Below, in pieces: positions 1 to 6,990 of a stretch of 8,552 nt of DNA. Source of the DNA: Anaerolineae bacterium (GTDB lineage: Bacteria; Chloroflexota; Anaerolineae; Anaerolineales; Villigracilaceae); NCBI GenBank assembly GCA_017303735.1, contig JAFLCF010000181.1, positions 1 to 8,552 of the forward strand, in the 5' to 3' direction. The position numbers and the translations under genes were made by a program. The stretch's first letter is position 1. Each line of letters begins with the position of its first letter. Below the pieces are notes generated by a model, which saw nothing but the letters and a program-made list of their open reading frames with translations, searched no databases and had not been told where the DNA came from.

Positions 1-1167
1 AAGACAGCCCACCCAGACCTCGAATTCCATCAGCTCGACGCGCACGATCTTTCAGAGCTCGAAGGCGAGTTCGACATCATTATTCTTTCAGACACAATCA
101 ACGACCTGTGGGACGTGCAACGCGCGCTGGAGGAAGTAAAACGTCTCTGCACACCGCATACCCGCCTCATTCTGAATTTTTACAGCCACCTCTGGCAACT
201 TCCGCTTACGATCGCGCAAAAGCTCAATCTGGCTTCGCCCATGCTCGCCCAAAACTGGCTGACCCCCAGCGATGTGAATAATCTTCTGCACCTTGCCGGT
301 TTTGAAACTGTGCGCACATCGAACGAGATCCTCTGGCCTTTGCCACTTGGCGGATTTGCCAACCGTTATCTTTCCCGGTTATGGCCCTTCCGCGAGATGG
401 CGCTTTCCAATTTTGTGATCGCACGCCCCGCTCCACAGCCCGTGGAAAAACCCAGCGTTTCAGTTGTAGTGGCGGCACGTAATGAAGAAGGCAACATCAA
501 GAACATCTTCGAGCGCGTACCGCAAATGGGATCAAAGACCGAGCTCATCTTTGTTGAAGGACATTCCAAAGATAAAACCTATGAAACCATCGAGAAGGAA
601 ATGGCGCTTCACACTGGGACCTCAAGCCTGCTCTTCCGACAACCGGGCATTGGCAAAGCCGACGCCATTCGGCTCGGCTTCGAGAAAGCCTCTGGCGATA
701 TCCTCATGATCCTTGATGCTGACCTGACCGTCCCGCCGGAAGATTTGCCTCGTTTCTATGAAGCCATTGCATCCGGTAAAGGCGAATTTATCAACGGCGT
801 ACGACTCGTCTACCCGATGGAAAAAGAAGCCATGCGTTTCTTAAATTTCCTTGGCAATAAATTTTTTAGTTTAGCTTTTTCGTGGCTATTGGGGCAATCT
901 GTAAAAGATACACTCTGCGGAACCAAGGTGATGTGGCGCAAAGACTACGAAGAGGTCGCCGCCAACCGCTCCTACTTCGGTGATTTTGATCCCTTTGGTG
1001 ATTTCGACCTAATCTTTGGCGCAGCAAAAATGAATCTCAAGATCGTGGATATGCCCATCCGCTACCGTGAGCGTGTGTATGGAACGACCAACATTTCCCG
1101 CTGGAAGCACGGACTGCTTTTATTTAGAATGGTCGCCTTTGCGGCGAGACGTATAAAGTTTGTATAA
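1..1167 (+). CDS. Bifunctional SAM methyltransferase / GT2 glycosyltransferase fusion (5' end missing)
   Basis: The frame is open from base 1 to a TAA at 1165-1167, giving 388 visible residues, so the start lies left of the window; the GTG at 115 is an internal codon. Visible residues about 1-140 look like the C-terminal half of a class I SAM-dependent methyltransferase: LDAHDL, then FDIIILSDTIND (the acidic/post-II strand region), then an LTPSDVNNLLHLAGFE segment typical of such enzymes. Residues about 152-388 form a GT2 (GT-A fold) domain: SVVVAARNEEGN at its start, LIFVEGHSKD, GIGKADAIRLGF, the metal-binding DADL at 239-242, then DTLCGTKVMWR and GDFDPFGDFDL, and a C-terminal GTTNISRWKHG. 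These resemble the dolichyl/polyprenyl-phosphate sugar transferase branch of GT2. The expected role is transfer of a sugar to a lipid phosphate or growing glycan on the cytoplasmic face of the membrane, with a second methylation activity. The donor, the acceptor and the methylated group cannot be read from sequence. The gene converges on the minus-strand operon and shares its terminator. Confidence 0.88.
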   Translation, partial: KTAHPDLEFHQLDAHDLSELEGEFDIIILSDTINDLWDVQRALEEVKRLCTPHTRLILNFYSHLWQLPLTIAQKLNLASPMLAQNWLTPSDVNNLLHLAGFETVRTSNEILWPLPLGGFANRYLSRLWPFREMALSNFVIARPAPQPVEKPSVSVVVAARNEEGNIKNIFERVPQMGSKTELIFVEGHSKDKTYETIEKEMALHTGTSSLLFRQPGIGKADAIRLGFEKASGDILMILDADLTVPPEDLPRFYEAIASGKGEFINGVRLVYPMEKEAMRFLNFLGNKFFSLAFSWLLGQSVKDTLCGTKVMWRKDYEEVAANRSYFGDFDPFGDFDLIFGAAKMNLKIVDMPIRYRERVYGTTNISRWKHGLLLFRMVAFAARRIKFV

Positions 1168-1203
1168 AAAGAGACGGTCACCTTTGAGGTGACCGTCTCT
1201 TTT
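1167..1203. terminator. Bidirectional rho-independent terminator between convergent genes
   Basis: A perfect 12-base-pair stem, gagacggtcacc (1171-1182) and its exact complement ggtgaccgtctc (1188-1199), encloses a 5-base loop, tttga. Four further A:T pairs, AAAA at 1167-1170 and TTTT at 1200-1203, extend it to 16 pairs. Read on the plus strand the hairpin is followed by a T run; read on the minus strand it is also followed by T's. It therefore fits an intrinsic terminator for both the plus-strand fusion gene and the minus-strand operon. It overlaps the stop codons of both genes (1165-1167 and 1202-1204), so the 3' untranslated regions are essentially just the terminator. Confidence 0.93.
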
Positions 1204-2845
1204 ATCTAACTCGCTCGAAGATCAGCACATCCGGGTTGACGGCTGAGATGGAAACCGAAGGCAGCCAGAATGGCAGACGATACTCGAAAGATTGGATACG
1301 CTGGAAGGACTCCACCTCGCCATCAAGCAGCCGTTTGAAGAAATCACATTCTACCGGGTTGGTCTCACAAACAGACTCTGTGAAGAAGCGGTCATAGGTA
1401 TAACTGTCGATAACAAAGTAATCGGTGTCGCGGTCCAGCAGACCTTGTTCACCCTGGTTAAATTCCAACCGTCCGCCCGTGGGTACGGACTCATTTGGAT
1501 ATTTTATGAAATAGATGGGGTAATTGTGCGCGCGCTCGAACTTTTTCTTTTCAATATTGGGCGGGTACAAAGTGTACTCAATGCTTTTCTGATATCCGCG
1601 GATCTCGGCAATAAATTCACTCGCAGGAATACGCGAGTCGTTCATGAAGAGCAGGGCAATGCTGACAAGCCGCAATACAGAATATGAAAGACCGAAAACC
1701 AACAGCGTCACAACTGCCCAATGGACAAAAACCAGCTTCCGGCTTGCAATGAGGCGAAGCACGTCATCCACAAATAATGCAGCCAGAACAGAGAACAAAG
1801 GTACGAACGGAATGAAATGGCGTGGGATGTAATTGATGGAGATCAGGAAGGGCAGGTCAAAGAGGATCACGTTCAGTGTCAGGATCAAAATACCCGGCAG
1901 CAAGGTTTCATTCAGTTGAGTCCTGCCGATCTTATGAAGAACAAGATGCACGATATACCAGACGAACGCGATCAGGAAAAGATAATAGGCGAATGTCCCA
2001 ACAGCATCTTTGAACACCTGCCATTGGCCATACAAACCGATTGGCACACCTGAGTTGAACCCATATTGCGAAAAACGCAGAGCCGCCGGAACCGCCTTTG
2101 CTAGATAATCCATCGGCGCAATGAACAAACGCGGCGTGCCGATGCCGTAGCCGAGAATGACAAGCAGCCCGCCAATGAAAAGCACGCCAAAGGAACGCAG
2201 CCATTCACGACGAACTACCGTCCAATTCATGAAGACGAAGACAGTGATCGGCAGCAGAACCATACTAACGCCGGTGTACTTGCTCGAAGCCGCCATACCC
2301 ACCATTAGAAAAGAAGCATACAACCAGCCTCGCTTCTGGGTATATTGAAAACGAATGAGGAAATATAAACACAAGACGCTGAACAACTGCAAGTAAAGAT
2401 CGTTATGGGCAAAGCGCGCATTTGCCGCCGCAACCCCGCTGACGATATATAGCAACCCCGCTAATGCCGATGTGCGTTTATTGGCACCGATGGCGCGCGC
2501 GATCAAATAAACCAGCACACCCACCAACGCGCCCAAAATGACCGAGAATGAACGCGCGGCAACAATGAACGCTACTCCCGAGCGCCCCATGCCATAGGTG
2601 ACGGAGCCGATCAGATACATGACCTGTTTTGGCAGGGACGGATAATTAAAATCCGGTTCGGTGACATCGAACTGCATATAGCCGCCCAAAGCCTGGTCCA
2701 CGCGCCAGATCAACTCATCGGGGTTCCACAATGCGGGCGCGCCCCAACTGACACCGGGCAAAGAGACAGCAAGAAAAAGCAGGAAAAGAAAAAGCGGTAT
2801 TAAAAATTCATACCGCTGGAAAATCGATTCAACTTTTTTAAACAT
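1202..2845 (-). CDS. Polytopic membrane glycosyltransferase, GT-C fold (GT39/PMT_2-like)
   Basis: 547 residues with a membrane anchor at 14-30, a periplasmic/external loop carrying an acidic motif NPDE (41-44), about ten further hydrophobic segments up to residue 402, and a hydrophilic tail at about 402-547. The layout matches the PMT_2/ArnT-like GT-C family, whose members take a sugar from a polyprenyl-phosphate donor and transfer it on the outer face of the membrane. Other family-like features are the ARFAHNDLYLQLF segment (143-155, with D149), SSKYTG (187-192) and RHFIPFVPLFSVLAA (342-356). The acidic D43/E44 pair is the likely catalytic/metal site by analogy. The ATG start is preceded by GGAG (2853-2856) at a 7-base spacing, and lies 12 bases after the stop of the upstream methyltransferase gene. 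It is the last gene of the operon and its TAA sits in the terminator hairpin. Membrane location and GT-C class are well supported; donor and acceptor are unknown. Confidence 0.82.
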   Translation of the reverse strand: MFKKVESIFQRYEFLIPLFLFLLFLAVSLPGVSWGAPALWNPDELIWRVDQALGGYMQFDVTEPDFNYPSLPKQVMYLIGSVTYGMGRSGVAFIVAARSFSVILGALVGVLVYLIARAIGANKRTSALAGLLYIVSGVAAANARFAHNDLYLQLFSVLCLYFLIRFQYTQKRGWLYASFLMVGMAASSKYTGVSMVLLPITVFVFMNWTVVRREWLRSFGVLFIGGLLVILGYGIGTPRLFIAPMDYLAKAVPAALRFSQYGFNSGVPIGLYGQWQVFKDAVGTFAYYLFLIAFVWYIVHLVLHKIGRTQLNETLLPGILILTLNVILFDLPFLISINYIPRHFIPFVPLFSVLAALFVDDVLRLIASRKLVFVHWAVVTLLVFGLSYSVLRLVSIALLFMNDSRIPASEFIAEIRGYQKSIEYTLYPPNIEKKKFERAHNYPIYFIKYPNESVPTGGRLEFNQGEQGLLDRDTDYFVIDSYTYDRFFTESVCETNPVECDFFKRLLDGEVESFQRIQSFEYRLPFWLPSVSISAVNPDVLIFERVR

Positions 2846-2857
2846 CCCGCTTCTCCG

Positions 2858-3679
2858 CTATTTCGGCTGACGCGCCACGACATGGATCAAGGTCACCGCA
2901 TCTGCCGCTTCATCGCCCGTCTTGAACTCCGCACGGATCGCAGTCTGCGCTTTGCGGAATTCATCTACGAGCCGTTCCAATACTTTAAATTCAACCTTGG
3001 CAAAATTCGCTTCAAACTCGCGTTTGTAATCGTTCAAACGATAACGATTCAGATTGCTGGTGGGGTTTAAGAAATTCTTCCAAGCGCTCTCTGAAAATTT
3101 CAACATCTCGAACGGATACTTAAAGAAGTGGTCGCGTAAATCTACAAAATGCACATGAATGCCGCCCGGCGCGGTCAACTTCGCCAGCGCTTTTGTGATG
3201 CCGGGTACATCGTCCAAATGCTCGAAGACCGAAGTGCTGAGGACAACATCGACCTGGGAAATTTGCCTTTGAATGGATTCCTCGCGGATATCACCATGCA
3301 GCAAGGTGATAAATTCGCCTCGCGGCTGGACCTCATCCTGTTCCTCTTTCAGATACATCACATAGTCTGGAAGCAGTTCGCGGTTGCGTTCGGTATCCAA
3401 CAACACAAAATGGTCACACAAAACCACATGCGCCGCGCCGCGCTTGAGCAGATCCACACCGACGGCAAAACGCCCGCCATAACCAAATACCAACACACGT
3501 TTGCCTGTGAGAGTCACATCTTGTTTCGAGAGTACCTGAACATACTGTTCCACCGCCGCAGACGGGTCACGTGACTCAAGCCCCGGTTTGATGATCCAGC
3601 GGCGTTTAAGTAGGAAACGCGCCAGTCCCTCGGGCATGAAATGGCGAACAAGGCGGAGCAAAAGATAGCGAAGATTCAT
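2858..3679 (-). CDS. Class I SAM-dependent methyltransferase
   Basis: 273 residues. After a basic, partly hydrophobic N-terminal segment (1-30), the Rossmann-type SAM-binding motif I is RVLVFGYGGRFAVG (61-74), followed by an acidic strand end, VVLCDHF (85-91). LLHGDIRE (126-133) is the motif II region, VDVVLSTSVFEHLDD (143-157) the post-II strand, and LTAPGGIHVHFVDLRDH (168-184) the motif III region. A distal stretch with W200 and NRYRLNDY (211-218) resembles methyltransferases often found in polysaccharide and lipopolysaccharide gene clusters. It probably methylates a sugar or a small acceptor in the cytoplasm, perhaps modifying or capping the glycan; whether the target is an O or N atom cannot be told. 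Its ATG directly follows the TAA of the preceding membrane-protein gene (TAAATG, no gap), and its ribosome binding site lies inside that gene's last codons, which indicates translational coupling. Confidence 0.84.
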   Translation of the reverse strand: MNLRYLLLRLVRHFMPEGLARFLLKRRWIIKPGLESRDPSAAVEQYVQVLSKQDVTLTGKRVLVFGYGGRFAVGVDLLKRGAAHVVLCDHFVLLDTERNRELLPDYVMYLKEEQDEVQPRGEFITLLHGDIREESIQRQISQVDVVLSTSVFEHLDDVPGITKALAKLTAPGGIHVHFVDLRDHFFKYPFEMLKFSESAWKNFLNPTSNLNRYRLNDYKREFEANFAKVEFKVLERLVDEFRKAQTAIRAEFKTGDEAADAVTLIHVVARQPK

Positions 3680-5806
3680 TTAGTTTCCTTGCGGTATGTA
3701 CTGCGAGCAATCGTCTGGCACGGGTTTTGGGACGAGAAGCATGATATTGACTTCTTTGTAGGTTTGTATTTCTTCATAATAACAAAGCACCGGAATGGAC
3801 ACCCACTTTACCCAGGCATTGTTCTCCTCGCCGAATTCATAGGTGCTATCTTTAACAGGAGTCCGCAAAGGTTCTGTGATGATGAGTGAGAATCGCTGGC
3901 TGGCTAGGTTTTGATAGAAGCCTGAGAAATAATCTGCGTGACCGCTCAAGGCTTCATTCATCAACATCTTCTTCTCGTACTCGGGGATCAGGGTGACACC
4001 TTGGATGTAGTTGAAGGTCAACAACTGACGCTGGTCAATAAAGAGAACATCGCCGAATTCCTTTGCATAATCAACTTCGGCTTGAATTTCTTCAAGAGCG
4101 GTGTTGATCGTGGCGCTATCGGGCAGCATATCAAAGGCTTTTTCATCAGGGGTATCGGTTAGTATTTTTATGGCTTCAATATTGTCGCCGTAGCTAAAAG
4201 AGCGTACCTGCCGCCACGGAACAATTGCAGGAATTACCAATGCAGCGATCAGTACTAGACGCATTGACATGGGCATGCCACCACCAAGGACAATTTCCTT
4301 TGCACCGTTGACCCATGCAATGAAGACTGTGAACGCCACACCGATCAGGAACATATCCATGTTGTGTAAGTCACCGCCGCCACCGATCTTGGTGCTGGCA
4401 ACCAAGCCGACCCCAAGAAACGCAATCAATGGACCCACGATGGCGAGCTTTTGCCAGATATTCAATGTCCATTTTTTTGAAATGGCAAGCCAGACCAAAA
4501 AGATGATAACTGGCAGAACTGCTATAAGCAGTCCAAGTAAAATCCCTGTGCCGTAAGTTGGATTAGGCAGCAGACGATACCAAAGGTAGGGTTGATTGGC
4601 TACATCCTCAGCAACAAATTCAGCCGTCACGCCTGTTTGAGATATCTGTTCTGTAATATCTACTGGAGAAATAGCTGTTTCTTCATTCAGGGTAAAAATA
4701 TTAAAGAGCGGCATGAGTTTCGGTAATAAATATCCGCCAAAGACGCCGGACAAGCCTAACGAGATCGCCCGAACCCAATGGGCTCGATCCAACTTCCCAT
4801 CACGTAATGAGGCGCCAGCCAACTCCAGCATTCCGATCCATAAGCCGGGAGCGAACAACCAGGTATACCGGCTCGACTGGGCGAAAAATCCTGCATAGAT
4901 CACCAAAGGAACAGCAACCCACAACGGCTTGCGCCAAGCAAAGACGGTGATCGCGGCAGCAACCACCAACGGTGTATGGATGGGTCCCTGCCGCAGGAAA
5001 AGAAAGACCCAGACCATCATCAACAACCAGAGACGAGTATCTTTATCGGCAACGATGAACGCTGCCAACCCTACAAGAAAATAGGGAATGATGAGCGTAA
5101 GCCCAACCCACAAACGAACACCGGCAATAGTAACGCCGGGAATAAGGAATGGAATGCCACCTATGAATTGCCTGCCCGGGTCGAGCAGAACGAAGATGTC
5201 TTGATTCGCAGCAATGTCATAACGCTCACGCCCGAACATGATCGAATAATCCCAAATGCGATTGCCTTCAGACCACGCCAATGAGAACGGATACTCTGTC
5301 ACATTTTGCAAAGACACTGCAATCGTAAACGCACCCGCCGTCAGGATCAATGAAGCGAGGAATGCCTTCCATGAGATCAACCGGGTATCTCTTGTGAGCA
5401 GGACCGATAACACAAATACCGCAAAACCCCATATCAACGCGCGAATGTATATCCCATTGAAAACGATGCCCCACATGGTGCGCTGTAAAAACCAAATAGG
5501 AAGGAACAGCACAAAGATCGCCAGCACTCCGCTCGCCAACACAAAACGACTGCGATACGAAATGAGACGTTGGTTGAGTCCACTAAAGACTTCAGGGCGA
5601 AGCATCGCAAACGTAAACCCCATAAATAAGGTCACCGCAACAAGAATGAACACTACAAACAGGATGAACCAACTCGGAGAGAATTGCCCCACCGCCTTGC
5701 CCGTGCCCCAGGCAACATTGTAGAACTCGACAACTGCCTGAGTGATGAACCATGCAGTAATGCCCGCCACAATGAATTGAGTCTGCTCACTAAATAAACG
5801 TTTCAT
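3680..5806 (-). CDS. Large polytopic membrane protein, probable GT-C-type glycosyltransferase
   Basis: 708 residues from the chosen ATG (5804-5806), which has AAAGG (5814-5818) seven bases upstream. A longer in-frame start at 5890 would overlap the preceding GT4 gene by 82 bases and is less likely. About a dozen hydrophobic segments occupy residues 10-530: two at 12-65, two at 87-138, one at 148-166, then loops and segments at 217-330, 345-365, 420-442, 453-470, 484-500 and 514-530. The tail at 531-708 is hydrophilic. Possible active-site features are an external loop AWSEGNRIWDYS (177-188, acidic E180) before a helix bundle, RQGPIHTPL (272-280), SSRYTWLF (311-318) and a glycine-rich TKIGGGGDLHNMD (472-484) before a late helix. 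Topology resembles GT-C enzymes that use polyprenyl-linked sugars, but I cannot assign it to a named family. It could instead be a polymerase-like or ligase-like protein. Its position between a GT4 gene and a methyltransferase gene supports a role in glycan assembly. Confidence 0.72.
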   Translation of the reverse strand: MKRLFSEQTQFIVAGITAWFITQAVVEFYNVAWGTGKAVGQFSPSWFILFVVFILVAVTLFMGFTFAMLRPEVFSGLNQRLISYRSRFVLASGVLAIFVLFLPIWFLQRTMWGIVFNGIYIRALIWGFAVFVLSVLLTRDTRLISWKAFLASLILTAGAFTIAVSLQNVTEYPFSLAWSEGNRIWDYSIMFGRERYDIAANQDIFVLLDPGRQFIGGIPFLIPGVTIAGVRLWVGLTLIIPYFLVGLAAFIVADKDTRLWLLMMVWVFLFLRQGPIHTPLVVAAAITVFAWRKPLWVAVPLVIYAGFFAQSSRYTWLFAPGLWIGMLELAGASLRDGKLDRAHWVRAISLGLSGVFGGYLLPKLMPLFNIFTLNEETAISPVDITEQISQTGVTAEFVAEDVANQPYLWYRLLPNPTYGTGILLGLLIAVLPVIIFLVWLAISKKWTLNIWQKLAIVGPLIAFLGVGLVASTKIGGGGDLHNMDMFLIGVAFTVFIAWVNGAKEIVLGGGMPMSMRLVLIAALVIPAIVPWRQVRSFSYGDNIEAIKILTDTPDEKAFDMLPDSATINTALEEIQAEVDYAKEFGDVLFIDQRQLLTFNYIQGVTLIPEYEKKMLMNEALSGHADYFSGFYQNLASQRFSLIITEPLRTPVKDSTYEFGEENNAWVKWVSIPVLCYYEEIQTYKEVNIMLLVPKPVPDDCSQYIPQGN
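3684..3690 (-). promoter_or_regulatory. Ribosome binding site of the methyltransferase, inside the upstream gene
   Basis: On the minus strand AAGGAAA (3690 down to 3684) ends about six bases before the ATG at 3679. It lies within the codons for the last residues (QGN) of the 708-residue membrane protein. Translation of the upstream gene must therefore run through this site, and the stop and start codons abut. This supports the chosen start and coupled translation. Confidence 0.75.
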
Positions 5807-5808
5807 GC

Positions 5809-6990
5809 TTAAACCTTTGCCTGATTCTGCGCTTCTCTGGTTTTCCCTTCGCCCAGGCTTTGTTCGAATAATGATAAGTACCGCTCGCACATGCTATCGA
5901 CTGTATATCGTTCCAAAACGCGAAGGCGCGCCGCGTCTCCCATTCGGTGTCGTTGGGTTGCATCTTTGGATAATTGTAATATAGCTTTCACCAGATCTTC
6001 TGTAGACTCAGGCTGCACCAATACACCCTGCACGCCTTCCTCCACAACTTCATCCACGCCTTCCACTCGTGTGGCGATGACAGGCAGCCCTGCGCTCATC
6101 GCTTCGAGCAAGGCAATTGGTAACCCCTCCCAACGCGAAGGCAGGACAAACACATCCGCGGCAGCGAGATATTTCGTCACATTCGCCTGCATGCCGAATA
6201 ACTTTATCTCTTTCTCAAGCCCAAGTGATCGGATCTGATTTTCCAAGTCGGCACGCAACAAACCATCACCGCAAACACCAACTTTTACGTTTGAAAATTC
6301 CTTCAAAACGGCAGGCATAGCAGAGACTAAGTATTCGTGAGCCTTTTGATATACCAACCGACCCACTGAAAGCAAGAATACATCATTTTCCCCAGCGTCC
6401 ATTTGTTTGCGGACTTCAGACCGGTCTGCTTTAGTCAACTTAACTGGCGCAATGCCATTGGGGATGACACTGATCTTATCTTTCTGAATTCCTTCTTCCA
6501 GGGCTTTCTTCATCGTCAAATCTGAGACTGTCACAATGCCATGAGAAAGATGATTGACCATCCATGCATGGATGCGTTCACGCCAGCGCGGGAAACCATC
6601 AATGATGCCATGATGCGTAGGAATGCGGACAGGAACTCGAGCCAACCAAGCCAGCGGCAGGACGAGCATATTGCTGTCGTGCGTGAACATCTCCACTACT
6701 TGCGGCTTTTCATGGCGGATTAACTTCCACAAGCGGAACAAGCCGCCGATTAAAGAGAAGGCATTTGTCAAAGCCCCAGCGCCTTTTCGGAAAGCCTCCA
6801 AATTGATAATGGGAAAGGCAGCATTCGACTGCCATCGTTCATGCAGGTTTTCCTTATCGTAAAAAAACACAGCAGAAACTTTATGCCCCTGCGAATGGAA
6901 CCAAGTCGACTGATCCAGTAGGACTTTCTGTGCACCACCGGTCGCCATTTGTGTGCCAACCAGAAGAATGGAAATATTTTTTTTATCCAT
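5809..6990 (-). CDS. GT4-family glycosyltransferase (GT-B fold)
   Basis: 393 residues, a usual length for GT4. The N-terminal domain (1-180) starts with a nucleotide-fold strand and the glycine-rich GGAQ loop (18-21), and contains IPTHHG (123-128) and VTVSDLTMKKAL (153-164). The linker holds VIPNGI (175-180). The C-terminal domain has LLSVGRLVYQKAHEYL (206-221), VCGDGLLRADLE (239-250), the AAADVFVLPSRWEGLP strand-loop (276-291) and the retaining-GT4 E-x7-E motif with E288 and E296, followed by GLPVIATRVEGVDEVVEEG. It should transfer a sugar from a nucleotide donor, with retention, to a lipid-linked or saccharide acceptor at the cytoplasmic face of the membrane. The ATG was chosen because the protein begins properly at MDKKNISILL; a longer TTG start at 7041 would add 17 residues of basic, cysteine-containing non-family sequence. 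The start overlaps the 3' end of the epimerase gene by eight bases and shows no good ribosome binding site. The sugar specificity is not readable. Confidence 0.93.
   Translation of the reverse strand: MDKKNISILLVGTQMATGGAQKVLLDQSTWFHSQGHKVSAVFFYDKENLHERWQSNAAFPIINLEAFRKGAGALTNAFSLIGGLFRLWKLIRHEKPQVVEMFTHDSNMLVLPLAWLARVPVRIPTHHGIIDGFPRWRERIHAWMVNHLSHGIVTVSDLTMKKALEEGIQKDKISVIPNGIAPVKLTKADRSEVRKQMDAGENDVFLLSVGRLVYQKAHEYLVSAMPAVLKEFSNVKVGVCGDGLLRADLENQIRSLGLEKEIKLFGMQANVTKYLAAADVFVLPSRWEGLPIALLEAMSAGLPVIATRVEGVDEVVEEGVQGVLVQPESTEDLVKAILQLSKDATQRHRMGDAARLRVLERYTVDSMCERYLSLFEQSLGEGKTREAQNQAKV
5814..5818 (-). promoter_or_regulatory. Ribosome binding site that fixes the start of the 708-residue membrane protein
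   Basis: The minus strand reads AAAGG, then seven bases, then ATG at 5806. The site overlaps the last codons of the GT4 gene, whose TAA ends two bases before the ATG (TAAGCATG). The longer in-frame start at 5890 would be embedded in the GT4 gene, so this site favours the 708-residue product. Confidence 0.65.

Noticed and set aside
115..117. GTG as the start of the plus-strand glycosyltransferase
   Set aside because: The same frame is open to base 1 and encodes methyltransferase-like residues upstream, so the GTG is an internal valine codon.
838..900. Local AT-rich pocket inside the GT2 domain
   Set aside because: It codes for the conserved FLNFLGNKFFSLAFSWLLG membrane-associated helix, so phenylalanine/leucine/asparagine codons explain the composition; no sign of insertion.
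979..1010. Near-tandem repeat GGTGATTTYGAYC
   Set aside because: It encodes the conserved GDFDPFGDFDL segment of this GT2 family and is not an independent repeat element.
1292..1832. Plus-strand open frames opposite the membrane glycosyltransferase (and similar ones opposite the other genes)
   Set aside because: They lie antisense to strongly supported genes, show no family motifs and have atypical composition; they are shadows of the coding strand.
5807..5890. Longer 736-residue start for the large membrane protein
   Set aside because: It would overlap the GT4 gene by 82 bases and add a basic non-membrane leader. The ATG at 5806 has a good ribosome binding site.
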